NCBI RefSeq assembly: GCF_026167525.1
Contig: NZ_CP110679.1
Coordinates: 2,963,501-3,027,500, forward strand
Source of the DNA: Sphingomonas sp. M1-B02
GTDB lineage: Bacteria > Pseudomonadota > Alphaproteobacteria > Sphingomonadales > Sphingomonadaceae
DNA length: 64,000 nucleotides
Reading direction: 5' to 3'
Part shown: positions 20,532-28,149 of the stretch, one piece after another
How positions within the stretch are numbered: the stretch's first letter is position 1
How the letters are laid out: each line of letters begins with the position of its first letter
Position numbers and translations under genes: made by a program
Notes under the pieces: model-generated
The model's input: only the letters and a program-made list of their open reading frames with translations
Told to the model about the DNA's origin: nothing
The model's database searches: none

Positions 20532-22421
20532 TTGAAGCTGGTTCGGGGCGCCTGGAAATTACTCGTCGGGATCAAGGATTTTCTGGTCCTGGTCTTCATG
20601 CTGCTGTTCTTCGCGGCCTTGTTTGCAGTGCTTTCCTACAAGCCCAACGCCGCGGCAGTGCATGACGGCGCGCTGGTGGTGGCGCTGGACGGCACGCTGG
20701 CGGAGCAGCCCGAGGATGCCGATCCGTTCGCCGAGCTGAGCGGCAGCCGCGCGCTGCGTCAGCATCGGCTGCGCGACGTGGTGCGCTCGCTCGACACGGC
20801 GCGGAGCGATGCGCGGGTGAAGGCGGTGGTGCTCGATCTCGATCGCTTCATGGGGGGCTATCCCGCCGCGATCAGCGAAGTGGCGGAGGCCGTCGGCCGG
20901 GTGCGGGCAAGTGGCAAGCCCGTGCTGGCTTATGCCACCGGCTATACCGACGACAGTTATGCGCTCGCCGCCAATGCCAGCGAAGTCTGGGTCAATCCAC
21001 AGGGCGGCACGCTGTTCGCCGGGCCGGGTGGCACGCAAATCTATTATAAGGGCTTGCTCGACAAGCTCGGCGTCAATGCGCACATCTACAAGGTCGGCAA
21101 GTTCAAGTCGGCGGTCGAGCCCTATATGCGCGCGGACATGTCGCCCGAGGCGCGCGAGGCGAGCCAAGCGCTGTATGGCGCGATCTTCGAGCAATGGCGC
21201 CAGGCCGTCGCGAAGGCACGGCCCAAGGCGCGGATCGCCGATTATCTGACCAAGCCCGACGAAGTGATCGCAGCGGCACAGGGCGATATCGCGGCGTCGA
21301 ACCTTCGCTACGGGCTGGTCGACAAGGTCGGCGATCGGCTCGCGTTCGGCAAGCGAGTCGCCGAGATTGCCGGCGCGCCGGGCGGCAGGCCGGCTGGCAC
21401 GTTCAAGGCGATCAAGCTGGCCGACTGGATCGCGGCGCACCCGTTGCCGACCGGCGGCGATGAGATCGGGGTGATCACCGTCGCGGGCGAGATCGTCGAC
21501 GGCAAGGCCGGGGCGGGATCGGCGGCCGGCGATACGGTGAGCGGGTTGCTGCTGAAGGGCCTCGCCCGGAACAAGCTCAAGGCGCTGGTGGTACGGATCG
21601 ATTCGCCGGGCGGATCGGCGATGGCGTCCGAGCAGATCCGCCAGGCGGTGCTGCAGGCAAAGGCACAGGGCCTGCCGGTGGTCGTCTCGATGGGCAGCCT
21701 GGCCGCGAGTGGCGGCTATTGGGTGGCGACCGCGGGCGACACGATCTTCGCCGAGCCCAACACGATCACGGGATCGATCGGCATTTTCGGCGTGCTGCCT
21801 TCGTTCGAGAACAGCCTGGCCAAGATCGGCGTCACCACCGACGGGGTGCAGACAACGCCGCTCTCGGGCCAGCCCGACGTTTTGGGCGGGATCAACCCGG
21901 TGACCGACCGCATCCTGCAATCGGCGATCGAGAGCGGCTATATGCGTTTCGTCAATCTGGTGGCGACATCGCGCAAGCTGACTCCCCAGCGGGTGGACGA
22001 GATCGGCCAGGGCCGGGTCTGGATCGGCGGCGTGGCGCACCAGCTCAAGCTGGTCGATCGCTTCGGCGGGCTGCAGGCGGCGATCGACGAGGCGGCGCGG
22101 CGGGCGAAGCTCGATCCGGCGAAGGTGCATCCGCTCTATCTGGAAAAGGAACCCGGCGCCTGGGTGAGCTTCCTCAACGGCTTTGCCGGTGGCGACGACG
22201 AGGAGGAGTGGGCCGATCAGCCCGCGGGCGCCGATCTCTATGGCCGCATCGCGATGGAGCAGCGGGCGCTGGTGGCGCAGGCGCTGGGTGATGCGCGGCG
22301 GCTCGCCAGCGGTGGATCGGTGCAGGCGCGCTGCCTCGAATGCATGGGTCTGGGGCCGGCGGTGGCGCGGACCGGGGACCAGAGCCTGTTCGACCTGCTG
22401 CTCGCGAGGCTGGGGCTGTGA
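20532..22421 (+). CDS. sppA: Signal peptide peptidase SppA, 67K type
   Basis: 629 residues, the long double-domain form. An N-terminal membrane anchor (about 15-36) is followed by two S49 domains. The catalytic lysine is Lys192 in VGKFKSAVEPY of the first domain and the nucleophile is Ser393 in SLAASGGYW of the second, as in E. coli SppA. The enzyme degrades cleaved signal peptides at the inner membrane from the periplasmic side. The start is a TTG with GGAG seven bases upstream; no better start is in frame. It is divergent from groESL and its stop overlaps the start of the acetyltransferase gene (GTGA), suggesting an operon. Confidence 0.93.
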   Translation: MKLVRGAWKLLVGIKDFLVLVFMLLFFAALFAVLSYKPNAAAVHDGALVVALDGTLAEQPEDADPFAELSGSRALRQHRLRDVVRSLDTARSDARVKAVVLDLDRFMGGYPAAISEVAEAVGRVRASGKPVLAYATGYTDDSYALAANASEVWVNPQGGTLFAGPGGTQIYYKGLLDKLGVNAHIYKVGKFKSAVEPYMRADMSPEAREASQALYGAIFEQWRQAVAKARPKARIADYLTKPDEVIAAAQGDIAASNLRYGLVDKVGDRLAFGKRVAEIAGAPGGRPAGTFKAIKLADWIAAHPLPTGGDEIGVITVAGEIVDGKAGAGSAAGDTVSGLLLKGLARNKLKALVVRIDSPGGSAMASEQIRQAVLQAKAQGLPVVVSMGSLAASGGYWVATAGDTIFAEPNTITGSIGIFGVLPSFENSLAKIGVTTDGVQTTPLSGQPDVLGGINPVTDRILQSAIESGYMRFVNLVATSRKLTPQRVDEIGQGRVWIGGVAHQLKLVDRFGGLQAAIDEAARRAKLDPAKVHPLYLEKEPGAWVSFLNGFAGGDDEEEWADQPAGADLYGRIAMEQRALVAQALGDARRLASGGSVQARCLECMGLGPAVARTGDQSLFDLLLARLGL

Positions 22422-22990
22422 TCGCGATCCGGGGCGCTGCCGCCGCAGACGCGGCGGCGATCGCGGCGATCTATGCGCCGCACGTGCTGAGCGGCACCGC
22501 GTCGTTCGAGATCGAGCCGCCCGACACGCGGATGATGCGTTCGCGCATGGCGGCGAGCGAAGGGCTCTATCCCTGGCTTGTCGCCACCAATGGCGAGCAT
22601 AGCGCCGAGGGCGGCGGCGGGGTGATCGGCTATGCCTATGCCACCCAGTTCCGCGAGCGGCCGGCCTATCGCTATGTGGTCGAGACGACGATCTACATGG
22701 CCGATGTCGCGCAGCGTTCGGGCATGGGGCGGCTGCTGTACGAGGCGTTGATCGACACGTTGCGCGAGCAGGGCTTCGTCCATGCGGTCGGCCGGATCGC
22801 GCTTCCCAACGAGGCGTCGATCCGCGTGCACGAATCGGTCGGCTTCCGCCGGGCGGGGGTCTACCGCGAAGTCGGCTACAAGCATGGCCAGTGGATCGAC
22901 GTCGGCATCTGGCAATGCCAGCTCAACGAGCCGCGGGTGCCGCCGGTCGAACCGCGGAAGTTCAGCGATGTAGGAGTCGTGCGCGTCTAG
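22418..22990 (+). CDS. GNAT N-acetyltransferase, phosphinothricin-acetyltransferase type
   Basis: 190 residues of the GNAT fold. The pattern IRGAAAADAAAIAAIYAPHVLSGTASFE at the N-terminus, then acetyl-CoA loop RSGMGRLLYEALI and the tail SIRVHESVGFRRAGVYREVGYKHGQW are typical of the PAT/Pat-like group, which acetylates small amines such as methionine sulfone or phosphinothricin. The start is the GTG overlapping the sppA stop; translation of the earlier part of the frame has no homology. The natural substrate is unknown. Confidence 0.88.
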   Translation: MIAIRGAAAADAAAIAAIYAPHVLSGTASFEIEPPDTRMMRSRMAASEGLYPWLVATNGEHSAEGGGGVIGYAYATQFRERPAYRYVVETTIYMADVAQRSGMGRLLYEALIDTLREQGFVHAVGRIALPNEASIRVHESVGFRRAGVYREVGYKHGQWIDVGIWQCQLNEPRVPPVEPRKFSDVGVVRV

Positions 22991-22996
22991 CGTGCG

Positions 22997-23020
22997 GGAA
23001 CTCCTTTCGCGCCGGGCGTT
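22997..23020 (+). promoter_or_regulatory. Candidate EcfG general-stress promoter
   Basis: GGAAC (22997-23001), 16 bases, then GTT (23018-23020), within CGTTTT. This matches the alphaproteobacterial EcfG/ECF15 promoter pattern (GGAAC, 16-17 bases, then C/GTT). It lies 35 bp before the start of the 122-residue gene, at the right distance for a promoter. Confidence 0.6.
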
Positions 23021-23054
23021 TTACCTTCCGGCAAGCGGCCGTGGAGCGTGAGCA

Positions 23055-23423
23055 TTGCAGACCATCAATGTGGACAGGGCGAGGAAGCTGGTCGACGTCC
23101 GACTCACGGGCTTCCTGTCACCCGAGGACGTGGCATGGACGGGCGAAGAGGTCCGCGCCGCGATCCGCACGCTGGGCGACGATGTCGGCAAGCATGTCAC
23201 ACTCTATGACGTGAGCGAGATCCAGGTGGCGCCAGCGGCGACCGTGGAGGCGCTGCAGCGAACCTTCACCAACCCGACGGTGCGTACGATGTGGGCGCGC
23301 AAGGTGGCGTTCGTCACGCCTTCGGCGCTGACCCGGCTGCAGGTCCAGCGCCTGCGCGAGGCGCGCGAAGATATCGGCATCTTCGAGAACCGGGCCCAGG
23401 CGATAGAATGGCTGCTCGACTGA
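23055..23423 (+). CDS. Small cytosolic protein, STAS/SpoIIAA-like fold suspected
   Basis: 122 residues. Alternating strands and helices (TINVDRARKLVDVRLTG, then KHVTLYDVSEIQVAP, then KVAFVTPSALTRLQ, ending QAIEWL) resemble the SpoIIAA/STAS-like proteins that hold a Pfam DUF in many proteobacteria. No signal or membrane segment. The start is a TTG with GGAG eight bases upstream; no ATG fits. A candidate EcfG promoter is directly upstream, so expression in the general stress response is a reasonable inference. The exact family is uncertain. Confidence 0.7.
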   Translation: MQTINVDRARKLVDVRLTGFLSPEDVAWTGEEVRAAIRTLGDDVGKHVTLYDVSEIQVAPAATVEALQRTFTNPTVRTMWARKVAFVTPSALTRLQVQRLREAREDIGIFENRAQAIEWLLD

Positions 23424-23427
23424 GGCT

Positions 23428-24060
23428 TCAGCGCCCCCCGCGATAGGCGGGCAGCCCCAGCTTCCAGACGATCGCCGCGGCGCGCAACCCGAAGCCGGCG
23501 CTGGCGGCGAGCAGCCCCGCGGGTAGCGGCGCGAGTCCCGCGAGGCTCAGCCCGACATAGACCGACGATGCGAGCGCGGCTGCGGTGACATAGAGCTCTG
23601 GGCGCATCAGGATCGACGGCTCGTTGGCGAGCACGTCGCGGATGATTCCCCCGACACAGGCAGTGACCACGCCCATGATCGCGGCGGGCACGGGCGGGAT
23701 GCCAAAGTTCATCGCCTTGGCCGCGCCGAACGCGGCATAAGCGGCGAGGCCGAGCGCGTCGAGCCAGGCGAAGGTCGCGTCGCTCCACCAGCGCTGGGGC
23801 GTGAGCCAGATAGCAGCGGCGACGAAGAGGCAGATCGCCCCTACCGCCGAACCCTGGACCCAGAAGACCGGCGCTCCGATCAGCAGATCGCGAACCGTGC
23901 CGCCGCCCACCCCGGTGATCAGCGCGAAGAAAGCGGCGGTGACGAAGGTCTGCGAGCGTCGAGTGGCGGAAAGCGCGCCGGTCGCCGCGAACACGGCGAT
24001 GCCGAAGAGATCGAGCCAGGGCAGGAAGGTGCCGATCTGGGCTGTGGCGGGGATGGGCAT
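23428..24060 (-). CDS. TRIC-family (UPF0126/YicG-like) cation channel protein
   Basis: 210 residues with about seven membrane segments arranged as two repeats. Each repeat carries a glycine-rich motif: GVGGGTVRDLLIG in the first and CVGGIIRDVLANEPS in the second. These are diagnostic for the UPF0126/TRIC family, homologous to trimeric intracellular cation channels. Bacterial members form homotrimeric potassium or sodium channels; YicG has also been linked to glycine uptake. The gene converges on the stress-type gene with a 4-bp gap and is divergent from the DUF1275 gene. Confidence 0.9.
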   Translation of the reverse strand: MPIPATAQIGTFLPWLDLFGIAVFAATGALSATRRSQTFVTAAFFALITGVGGGTVRDLLIGAPVFWVQGSAVGAICLFVAAAIWLTPQRWWSDATFAWLDALGLAAYAAFGAAKAMNFGIPPVPAAIMGVVTACVGGIIRDVLANEPSILMRPELYVTAAALASSVYVGLSLAGLAPLPAGLLAASAGFGLRAAAIVWKLGLPAYRGGR

Positions 24061-24137
24061 TGCCCTCTCTCCCTCGTCCAGGCGGTCAGGTCAAACATGG
24101 GGTGGCGAGCGCGGCTGGCCTGCGGCATTAGGGGCGC

Positions 24138-24785
24138 ATGCACCGCACCGAACCGCCGATGATCGTGATCGCCGTCTGCCTCGCCGGGCTGGCGGGCTTT
24201 GTCGACGCGCTGGCCTTCACCAGCCTGGGCGGCTTCTTCGCTTCGTTCATGAGCGGCAATACCACCCGGCTCGGCGTCGGGCTCGGCACGGGCAATGGCG
24301 GCGTGGCGATGACCGCGGGCGCGCTGATCCTTAGCTTCGTCAGCGGAGTGATCCTGGCGAGTGTCGTCGCGCGCATGGCGGGCCGGCGCTATCCCGCGGC
24401 CGTGATGACGGTGGTGACGCTGCTGCTGTTCCTCGCCGCGATCGTTGCGGCGGTGGCGCCCGGACCGATCGTGTTGCTGCTTCTGGCATCGGCGATGGGT
24501 GTCGAGAATGGCGTGTTCAACCGCGACGGCGAAGTCTCGATCGGGCTGACCTATATGACCGGATCGCTGGTGCGGATGGGGCAGAAACTGGGCAACGCGC
24601 TGATGGGCGATGCCGATCGCTGGGATTGGGTGCCGTATCTGGCCTTGTGGCTGGGCTTTGCCGCGGGGGTGGTGTTCGGCGCCGCGAGCCAGTTGCGCTG
24701 GGGTTGGGATGCGTTGTGGCTGGCGGGAGCCGTATCGACTGCGCTGACCGTGGCGCTGGCGCGGCTGGGACGGCGCGCCGCTTGA
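24138..24785 (+). CDS. DUF1275 (YoaK-like) membrane protein
   Basis: 215 residues with about six membrane segments. The N-terminal AGFVDALAFTSLGGFFASFMSGN is the DUF1275 signature, and ENGVFNRDGEVSIGLTYMTGSLVRMGQ is the second conserved block. The function of the family is unknown; it is predicted to be an inner-membrane transporter-like protein. It is followed immediately by an inverted repeat pair (24790-24894) before lpd. Confidence 0.88.
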   Translation: MHRTEPPMIVIAVCLAGLAGFVDALAFTSLGGFFASFMSGNTTRLGVGLGTGNGGVAMTAGALILSFVSGVILASVVARMAGRRYPAAVMTVVTLLLFLAAIVAAVAPGPIVLLLLASAMGVENGVFNRDGEVSIGLTYMTGSLVRMGQKLGNALMGDADRWDWVPYLALWLGFAAGVVFGAASQLRWGWDALWLAGAVSTALTVALARLGRRAA

Positions 24786-24789
24786 AACC

Positions 24790-24894
24790 GTCATCCCCGC
24801 GAAAGCGGGGACCCATCTCCCTCACAAGATTTGTGCTGAAGCTGCCGTGAGATGCGCGGCCGAAGGAGACGGGCCCCCGCTTTCGCGGGGGTGA
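24790..24894. repeat. Inverted pair of REP-like hairpins, no gene inside
   Basis: Two 30-31 bp arms (24790-24820 and 24865-24894) are inverted copies differing at about four positions. Each contains a hairpin CCCCGCgaaaGCGGGG followed by CCCAT or CCGT and CTCC. The layout (hairpin with a GAAA/GAAG loop, then a CCCA-type tail pointing inward) matches the ends of the GIY-YIG unit at 32051-32426 and the pair at 60791-60875. The spacer of about 44 bp has no gene. Confidence 0.9.
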
Positions 24895-24904
24895 CCAACG
24901 TAGC

Positions 24905-26299
24905 TCAGACGTGGATCGGCTTACCCAGCACGGCCATCGCCGCTTCCTTGATCGCTTCGCTGTGCGTGGGATGCGCATGGCAGGTGTAGGCGATGTCTTC
25001 GGACGTCGCGCCGAATTCCATCGCCTGGGCGACCTGGGCGATCATCGTGCCGGCAGGCGCGGTGATGATCCAAGCGCCGAGCACGCGATCGGTCTTGGCG
25101 TCGGCGATGACCTTCACCCAGCCGGTGGTGTCGTCGATCGCCTTGGCGCGGCTGTTGCCCGCCATCGGAAATTTGCCGACCTTCACCTCGCCCTTCTCGC
25201 GCGCCTGCTCCTCGGTCAGGCCGACGCCGGCGATTTCGGGGTGGGTGTAGACCACGCTCGGGATGACATCGTGGTTCACGATGCCGGTGAGGCCGGCGAT
25301 ATTCTCGGCGACGGCAATGCCTTCATCCTCGGCCTTGTGCGCGAGCATCGGGCCGGGGATGACGTCGCCGATCGCCCAGACGCCGGCGACCGCGGTGCGG
25401 AAGCTGTGGTCGGTCTCGATCTGGCCGCGCTGGTTGGTGGCGAGGCCGATCTTGTCGAGGCCGAGGCCTTCGGTATTGGGACGGCGCCCGATCGAAACGA
25501 GCACGGCATCGGCTTCGATCGTCTCGCCGGCGCCGCCGGCGGCGGGCTCGACGGTGACGGTCGCCTTGTCGCCGTTGACCGTAACCCCGGTGACCTTGGT
25601 GCTGAGCTTGAGCTCCATGCCCTGCTTCTTGAAGATCTTGGCGGCTTCCTTACGGACTTCGCCGTCCATGCCGGGGAGCAATTGATCGAGATATTCGACG
25701 ACGGTGACCTTGGCGCCCAGCCGCATCCAGACCGAGCCCAGCTCGAGGCCGATCACGCCGCCGCCGATCACGACCATATGGGCGGGGACCTTCTCCAGTG
25801 CGATCGCGCCGGTGGAGTCGACGACCACTTTCTGGTCGATCTCTACGCCGGGGAGCGGGGTTACCGACGAGCCGGTGGCGATGACGATGTCCTTGGCGGT
25901 TACGGTGCGCTCACCAACCTGCACGGTATGGGCATCGACGAAGCTGCCGAGGCCCTTGATCCACTCGATCTTGTTCTTCTTGAACAGGAATTCGATGCCG
26001 CCGGTGAGGCCGCTGACGGCCTTGGCCTTGTCGGCCATCATCGCCGGCAGATCGAGCTCGACCGAGCCGAGCTTGACGCCATGCTTGGCGAGCGAGCCCG
26101 AGGCCGCCTCGTGGAATTTCTCCGAGGCGTTGAGTAGCGTCTTGGAGGGGATGCAGCCGACATTGAGGCAGGTCCCGCCCAGCGTCTCGCGGCTTTCGAC
26201 GCATGCGGTGCGCAGCCCGAGCTGCGCGGCGCGGATCGCGGCGACATAGCCGCCGGGGCCGGAGCCGATGATCAGGACGTCGAAATCATAGTCAGCCAT
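24905..26299 (-). CDS. lpd: Dihydrolipoyl dehydrogenase (E3)
   Basis: 464 residues, normal length. FAD-binding GSGPGGYVAAIRAAQLG is at the N-terminus, the redox disulfide motif is GGTCLNVGCIPSK, the NAD-binding motif is VIGGGVIGLELGSVW, and the C-terminal interface carries the catalytic His in HAHPTHSE. It reoxidises the lipoyl groups of 2-oxoglutarate dehydrogenase (and possibly pyruvate dehydrogenase). It is the last gene of the leftward TCA cluster, separated from sucB by a DUF433/DUF5615 pair. Its start lies 8 bp inside the DUF5615 gene, so its translation may depend on reading that gene. Confidence 0.98.
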   Translation of the reverse strand: MADYDFDVLIIGSGPGGYVAAIRAAQLGLRTACVESRETLGGTCLNVGCIPSKTLLNASEKFHEAASGSLAKHGVKLGSVELDLPAMMADKAKAVSGLTGGIEFLFKKNKIEWIKGLGSFVDAHTVQVGERTVTAKDIVIATGSSVTPLPGVEIDQKVVVDSTGAIALEKVPAHMVVIGGGVIGLELGSVWMRLGAKVTVVEYLDQLLPGMDGEVRKEAAKIFKKQGMELKLSTKVTGVTVNGDKATVTVEPAAGGAGETIEADAVLVSIGRRPNTEGLGLDKIGLATNQRGQIETDHSFRTAVAGVWAIGDVIPGPMLAHKAEDEGIAVAENIAGLTGIVNHDVIPSVVYTHPEIAGVGLTEEQAREKGEVKVGKFPMAGNSRAKAIDDTTGWVKVIADAKTDRVLGAWIITAPAGTMIAQVAQAMEFGATSEDIAYTCHAHPTHSEAIKEAAMAVLGKPIHV

Positions 26300-26666
26300 G
26301 TTGTTGGTGCTCCAGCGGCATCGAGCGGACGATGCCTCCCGTTTCGATAGTGATAAAGTGCGACATAGGATCGATCAGCCCCTCGCGGAACAGATCGAGG
26401 AAAGATTCAGCGACGATCCGGGCATGTTCCGGACGACTGCGCATATAAACGACGCCCAAGGGCGGCGGACTTAGCGCTCCGAAGATCTGGCGGCTGAAGT
26501 CGCTATCGAACGTCACCAGCACCCGGTCCTCGCGGCGCGCTTGCGCCATGATGTCCGGCTCGAGCGCGCTCGGACTGGACTCCGCTACGACGAAACAGTA
26601 ATGGCCAAGCGACCTGAGTGCCGTTGCCACCAGCAAGGGCACATTCTCGTCGATCAGAAAACGCAC
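26292..26666 (-). CDS. DUF5615 PIN-like protein, putative toxin
   Basis: 124 residues of the DUF5615 family, PIN-like nucleases. The N-terminal acidic motif FLIDENVP and the second acidic cluster VTFDSDFSRQIFG are visible, matching the pattern of acidic residues in PIN-type RNases (toxins of VapC style). It follows the DUF433 gene by 2 bp, the usual antitoxin-toxin order, and its 3' end overlaps the lpd start by 8 bp. Toxicity and RNase activity are inferred from the family. The pair is inserted inside the 2-oxoglutarate dehydrogenase operon. Confidence 0.85.
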   Translation of the reverse strand: MRFLIDENVPLLVATALRSLGHYCFVVAESSPSALEPDIMAQARREDRVLVTFDSDFSRQIFGALSPPPLGVVYMRSRPEHARIVAESFLDLFREGLIDPMSHFITIETGGIVRSMPLEHQQHG

Positions 26667-26668
26667 TC

Positions 26669-26905
26669 TCAGGCAGCCCGCGGCACCAGATCATAATGCT
26701 GCCGCCCGACAATTTCGCGCGACATTGCGAACACGGCTTTGAGATTGTCGGGTGTCAGACGCGGATAGTTCTCGAACAATTCGGCTTCGGACCAGCCGGC
26801 GGCGAGCCAATCGAGAATGATCTCGACGGTGATACGGGTGCCCTTGATCACGGGCTTTCCGCCCATGATGTCGGGGTTGACCTCGATATGCTCGCGCCAG
26901 TCCAT
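26669..26905 (-). CDS. DUF433 protein, putative antitoxin
   Basis: 78 residues. It starts near HIEVNPDIMGGKPVIKGTRI, the DUF433 signature, with a winged/helix-turn-helix-like region ILDWLAAGWSEAELFENYP. DUF433 proteins are commonly paired with DUF5615 partners as antitoxins that also bind DNA. The start is an ATG preceded by a purine-rich GGGGCGGAAG. It lies 10 bp after sucB, so it is almost certainly co-transcribed with the TCA operon. Confidence 0.85.
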   Translation of the reverse strand: MDWREHIEVNPDIMGGKPVIKGTRITVEIILDWLAAGWSEAELFENYPRLTPDNLKAVFAMSREIVGRQHYDLVPRAA

Positions 26906-26915
26906 CTTCCGCCCC

Positions 26916-28148
26916 TCACAGGTCGATCAGCAGCCTCGTCGGGTCCTCGATAGCATTTTTCAGCGCCACCAGGAACGTCACGGCTTCGCGGCCGTCGATC
27001 AGGCGGTGGTCGTAGCTGAGCGCGAGATACATCATCGGGCGGATGACGATCTGGCCGTCGCGGACCACGGCGCGGTCCTCAATGCGGTGGAGGCCCAGGA
27101 CCGCGCTCTGCGGCGGGTTGATGATCGGAGTCGACATCAGCGAACCGAACACGCCGCCGTTGGAGATGGTAAAGGTGCCGCCCTTCATCTCTTCCATCTT
27201 GAGCGTGCCGTCCTTGGCGCGCTTGCCGAAGTCGCCGATCGTCTTTTCGATGCCGGCGACCGACAGGTCCTGCGCATCGCGGATCACGGGGACGACGAGG
27301 CCCTGGGGCGCGCTGACCGCGACCGAGATGTCGGCATAGTCGCGATAGACGATCTCCTCGCCCTCGATCGAGGCGTTGACCGACGGGATGTCGCGCAGCG
27401 CCTGGACCGCGGCCTTCACGAAGAAGCCCATGAAGCCGAGCCGGACGCCATGCTTCTTCTCGAACAGGTCCTTATACTTCGCGCGCGCAGCCATGACTTC
27501 GGTCATGTCGACATCGTTGAAGGTGGTGAGGATCGCGGCGGTGTTCTGCGCTTCCTTGAGCCGCTTGGCGACGGTCTGGCGCAGGCGGGTCATGCGGACG
27601 CGCTCTTCGCGGCGCTCGCCGGGGGCGGCGGCCGGAGCGGGGGCAGGCGTAGCGGTGGGCGCGGGCGCAGCGGCCGCCGGCTTGCTGCTTGCGGCGGCGA
27701 CGACATCGTCCTTGGTCAGGCGGCCGTCGCGGCCGGTGCCCTGCACCGTGGAAGGATCGACGCCATGTTCGAGCACGGCGCGGCGGACCGACGGCGAAAG
27801 CGCGGCGGCGGCGTCTGCGTCGCGCTTTTCGACGGGAGCGGCTTCGGGGGCGACGGCGGGTGCCGCTTCTGGCGCCGGAGCCGGCGACGCAGCAGGCGCG
27901 GCGGCGGCGGCACCGCCCTCGCCGATGTTCGCGATCACGCCGCCGACCTGGACGGTGTCGCCGACCTTGACCAACTGATCGCCCATCACGCCGGCGACCG
28001 GCGAGGGAACCTCGACCGAGACCTTGTCGGTCTCGAGGCTGGCAATGGGCTCGTCGGCCTGCACCGGGTCACCGGGATTCTTGAGCCACTCGCCCAGCGT
28101 CGCTTCGGTGATCGATTCGCCCAATACGGGTACTTTTACTTCGGTCAT
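26916..28148 (-). CDS. sucB: 2-oxoglutarate dehydrogenase E2, dihydrolipoyl succinyltransferase
   Basis: 410 residues. An N-terminal lipoyl domain with the lipoylation site ETDKVSVEV, an Ala/Pro-rich linker, a peripheral subunit-binding domain ([14 protein letters not shown]), a second long Ala/Pro linker, and the catalytic domain with the C-terminal [12 protein letters not shown]. It transfers succinyl from lipoamide to CoA. I place the start at the ATG at 28148, one base after the sucA stop; the 13-residue upstream extension is inside sucA. It is also called odhB. Confidence 0.98.
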   Translation of the reverse strand: MTEVKVPVLGESITEATLGEWLKNPGDPVQADEPIASLETDKVSVEVPSPVAGVMGDQLVKVGDTVQVGGVIANIGEGGAAAAAPAASPAPAPEAAPAVAPEAAPVEKRDADAAAALSPSVRRAVLEHGVDPSTVQGTGRDGRLTKDDVVAAASSKPAAAAPAPTATPAPAPAAAPGERREERVRMTRLRQTVAKRLKEAQNTAAILTTFNDVDMTEVMAARAKYKDLFEKKHGVRLGFMGFFVKAAVQALRDIPSVNASIEGEEIVYRDYADISVAVSAPQGLVVPVIRDAQDLSVAGIEKTIGDFGKRAKDGTLKMEEMKGGTFTISNGGVFGSLMSTPIINPPQSAVLGLHRIEDRAVVRDGQIVIRPMMYLALSYDHRLIDGREAVTFLVALKNAIEDPTRLLIDL

Positions 28149-28149
28149 G

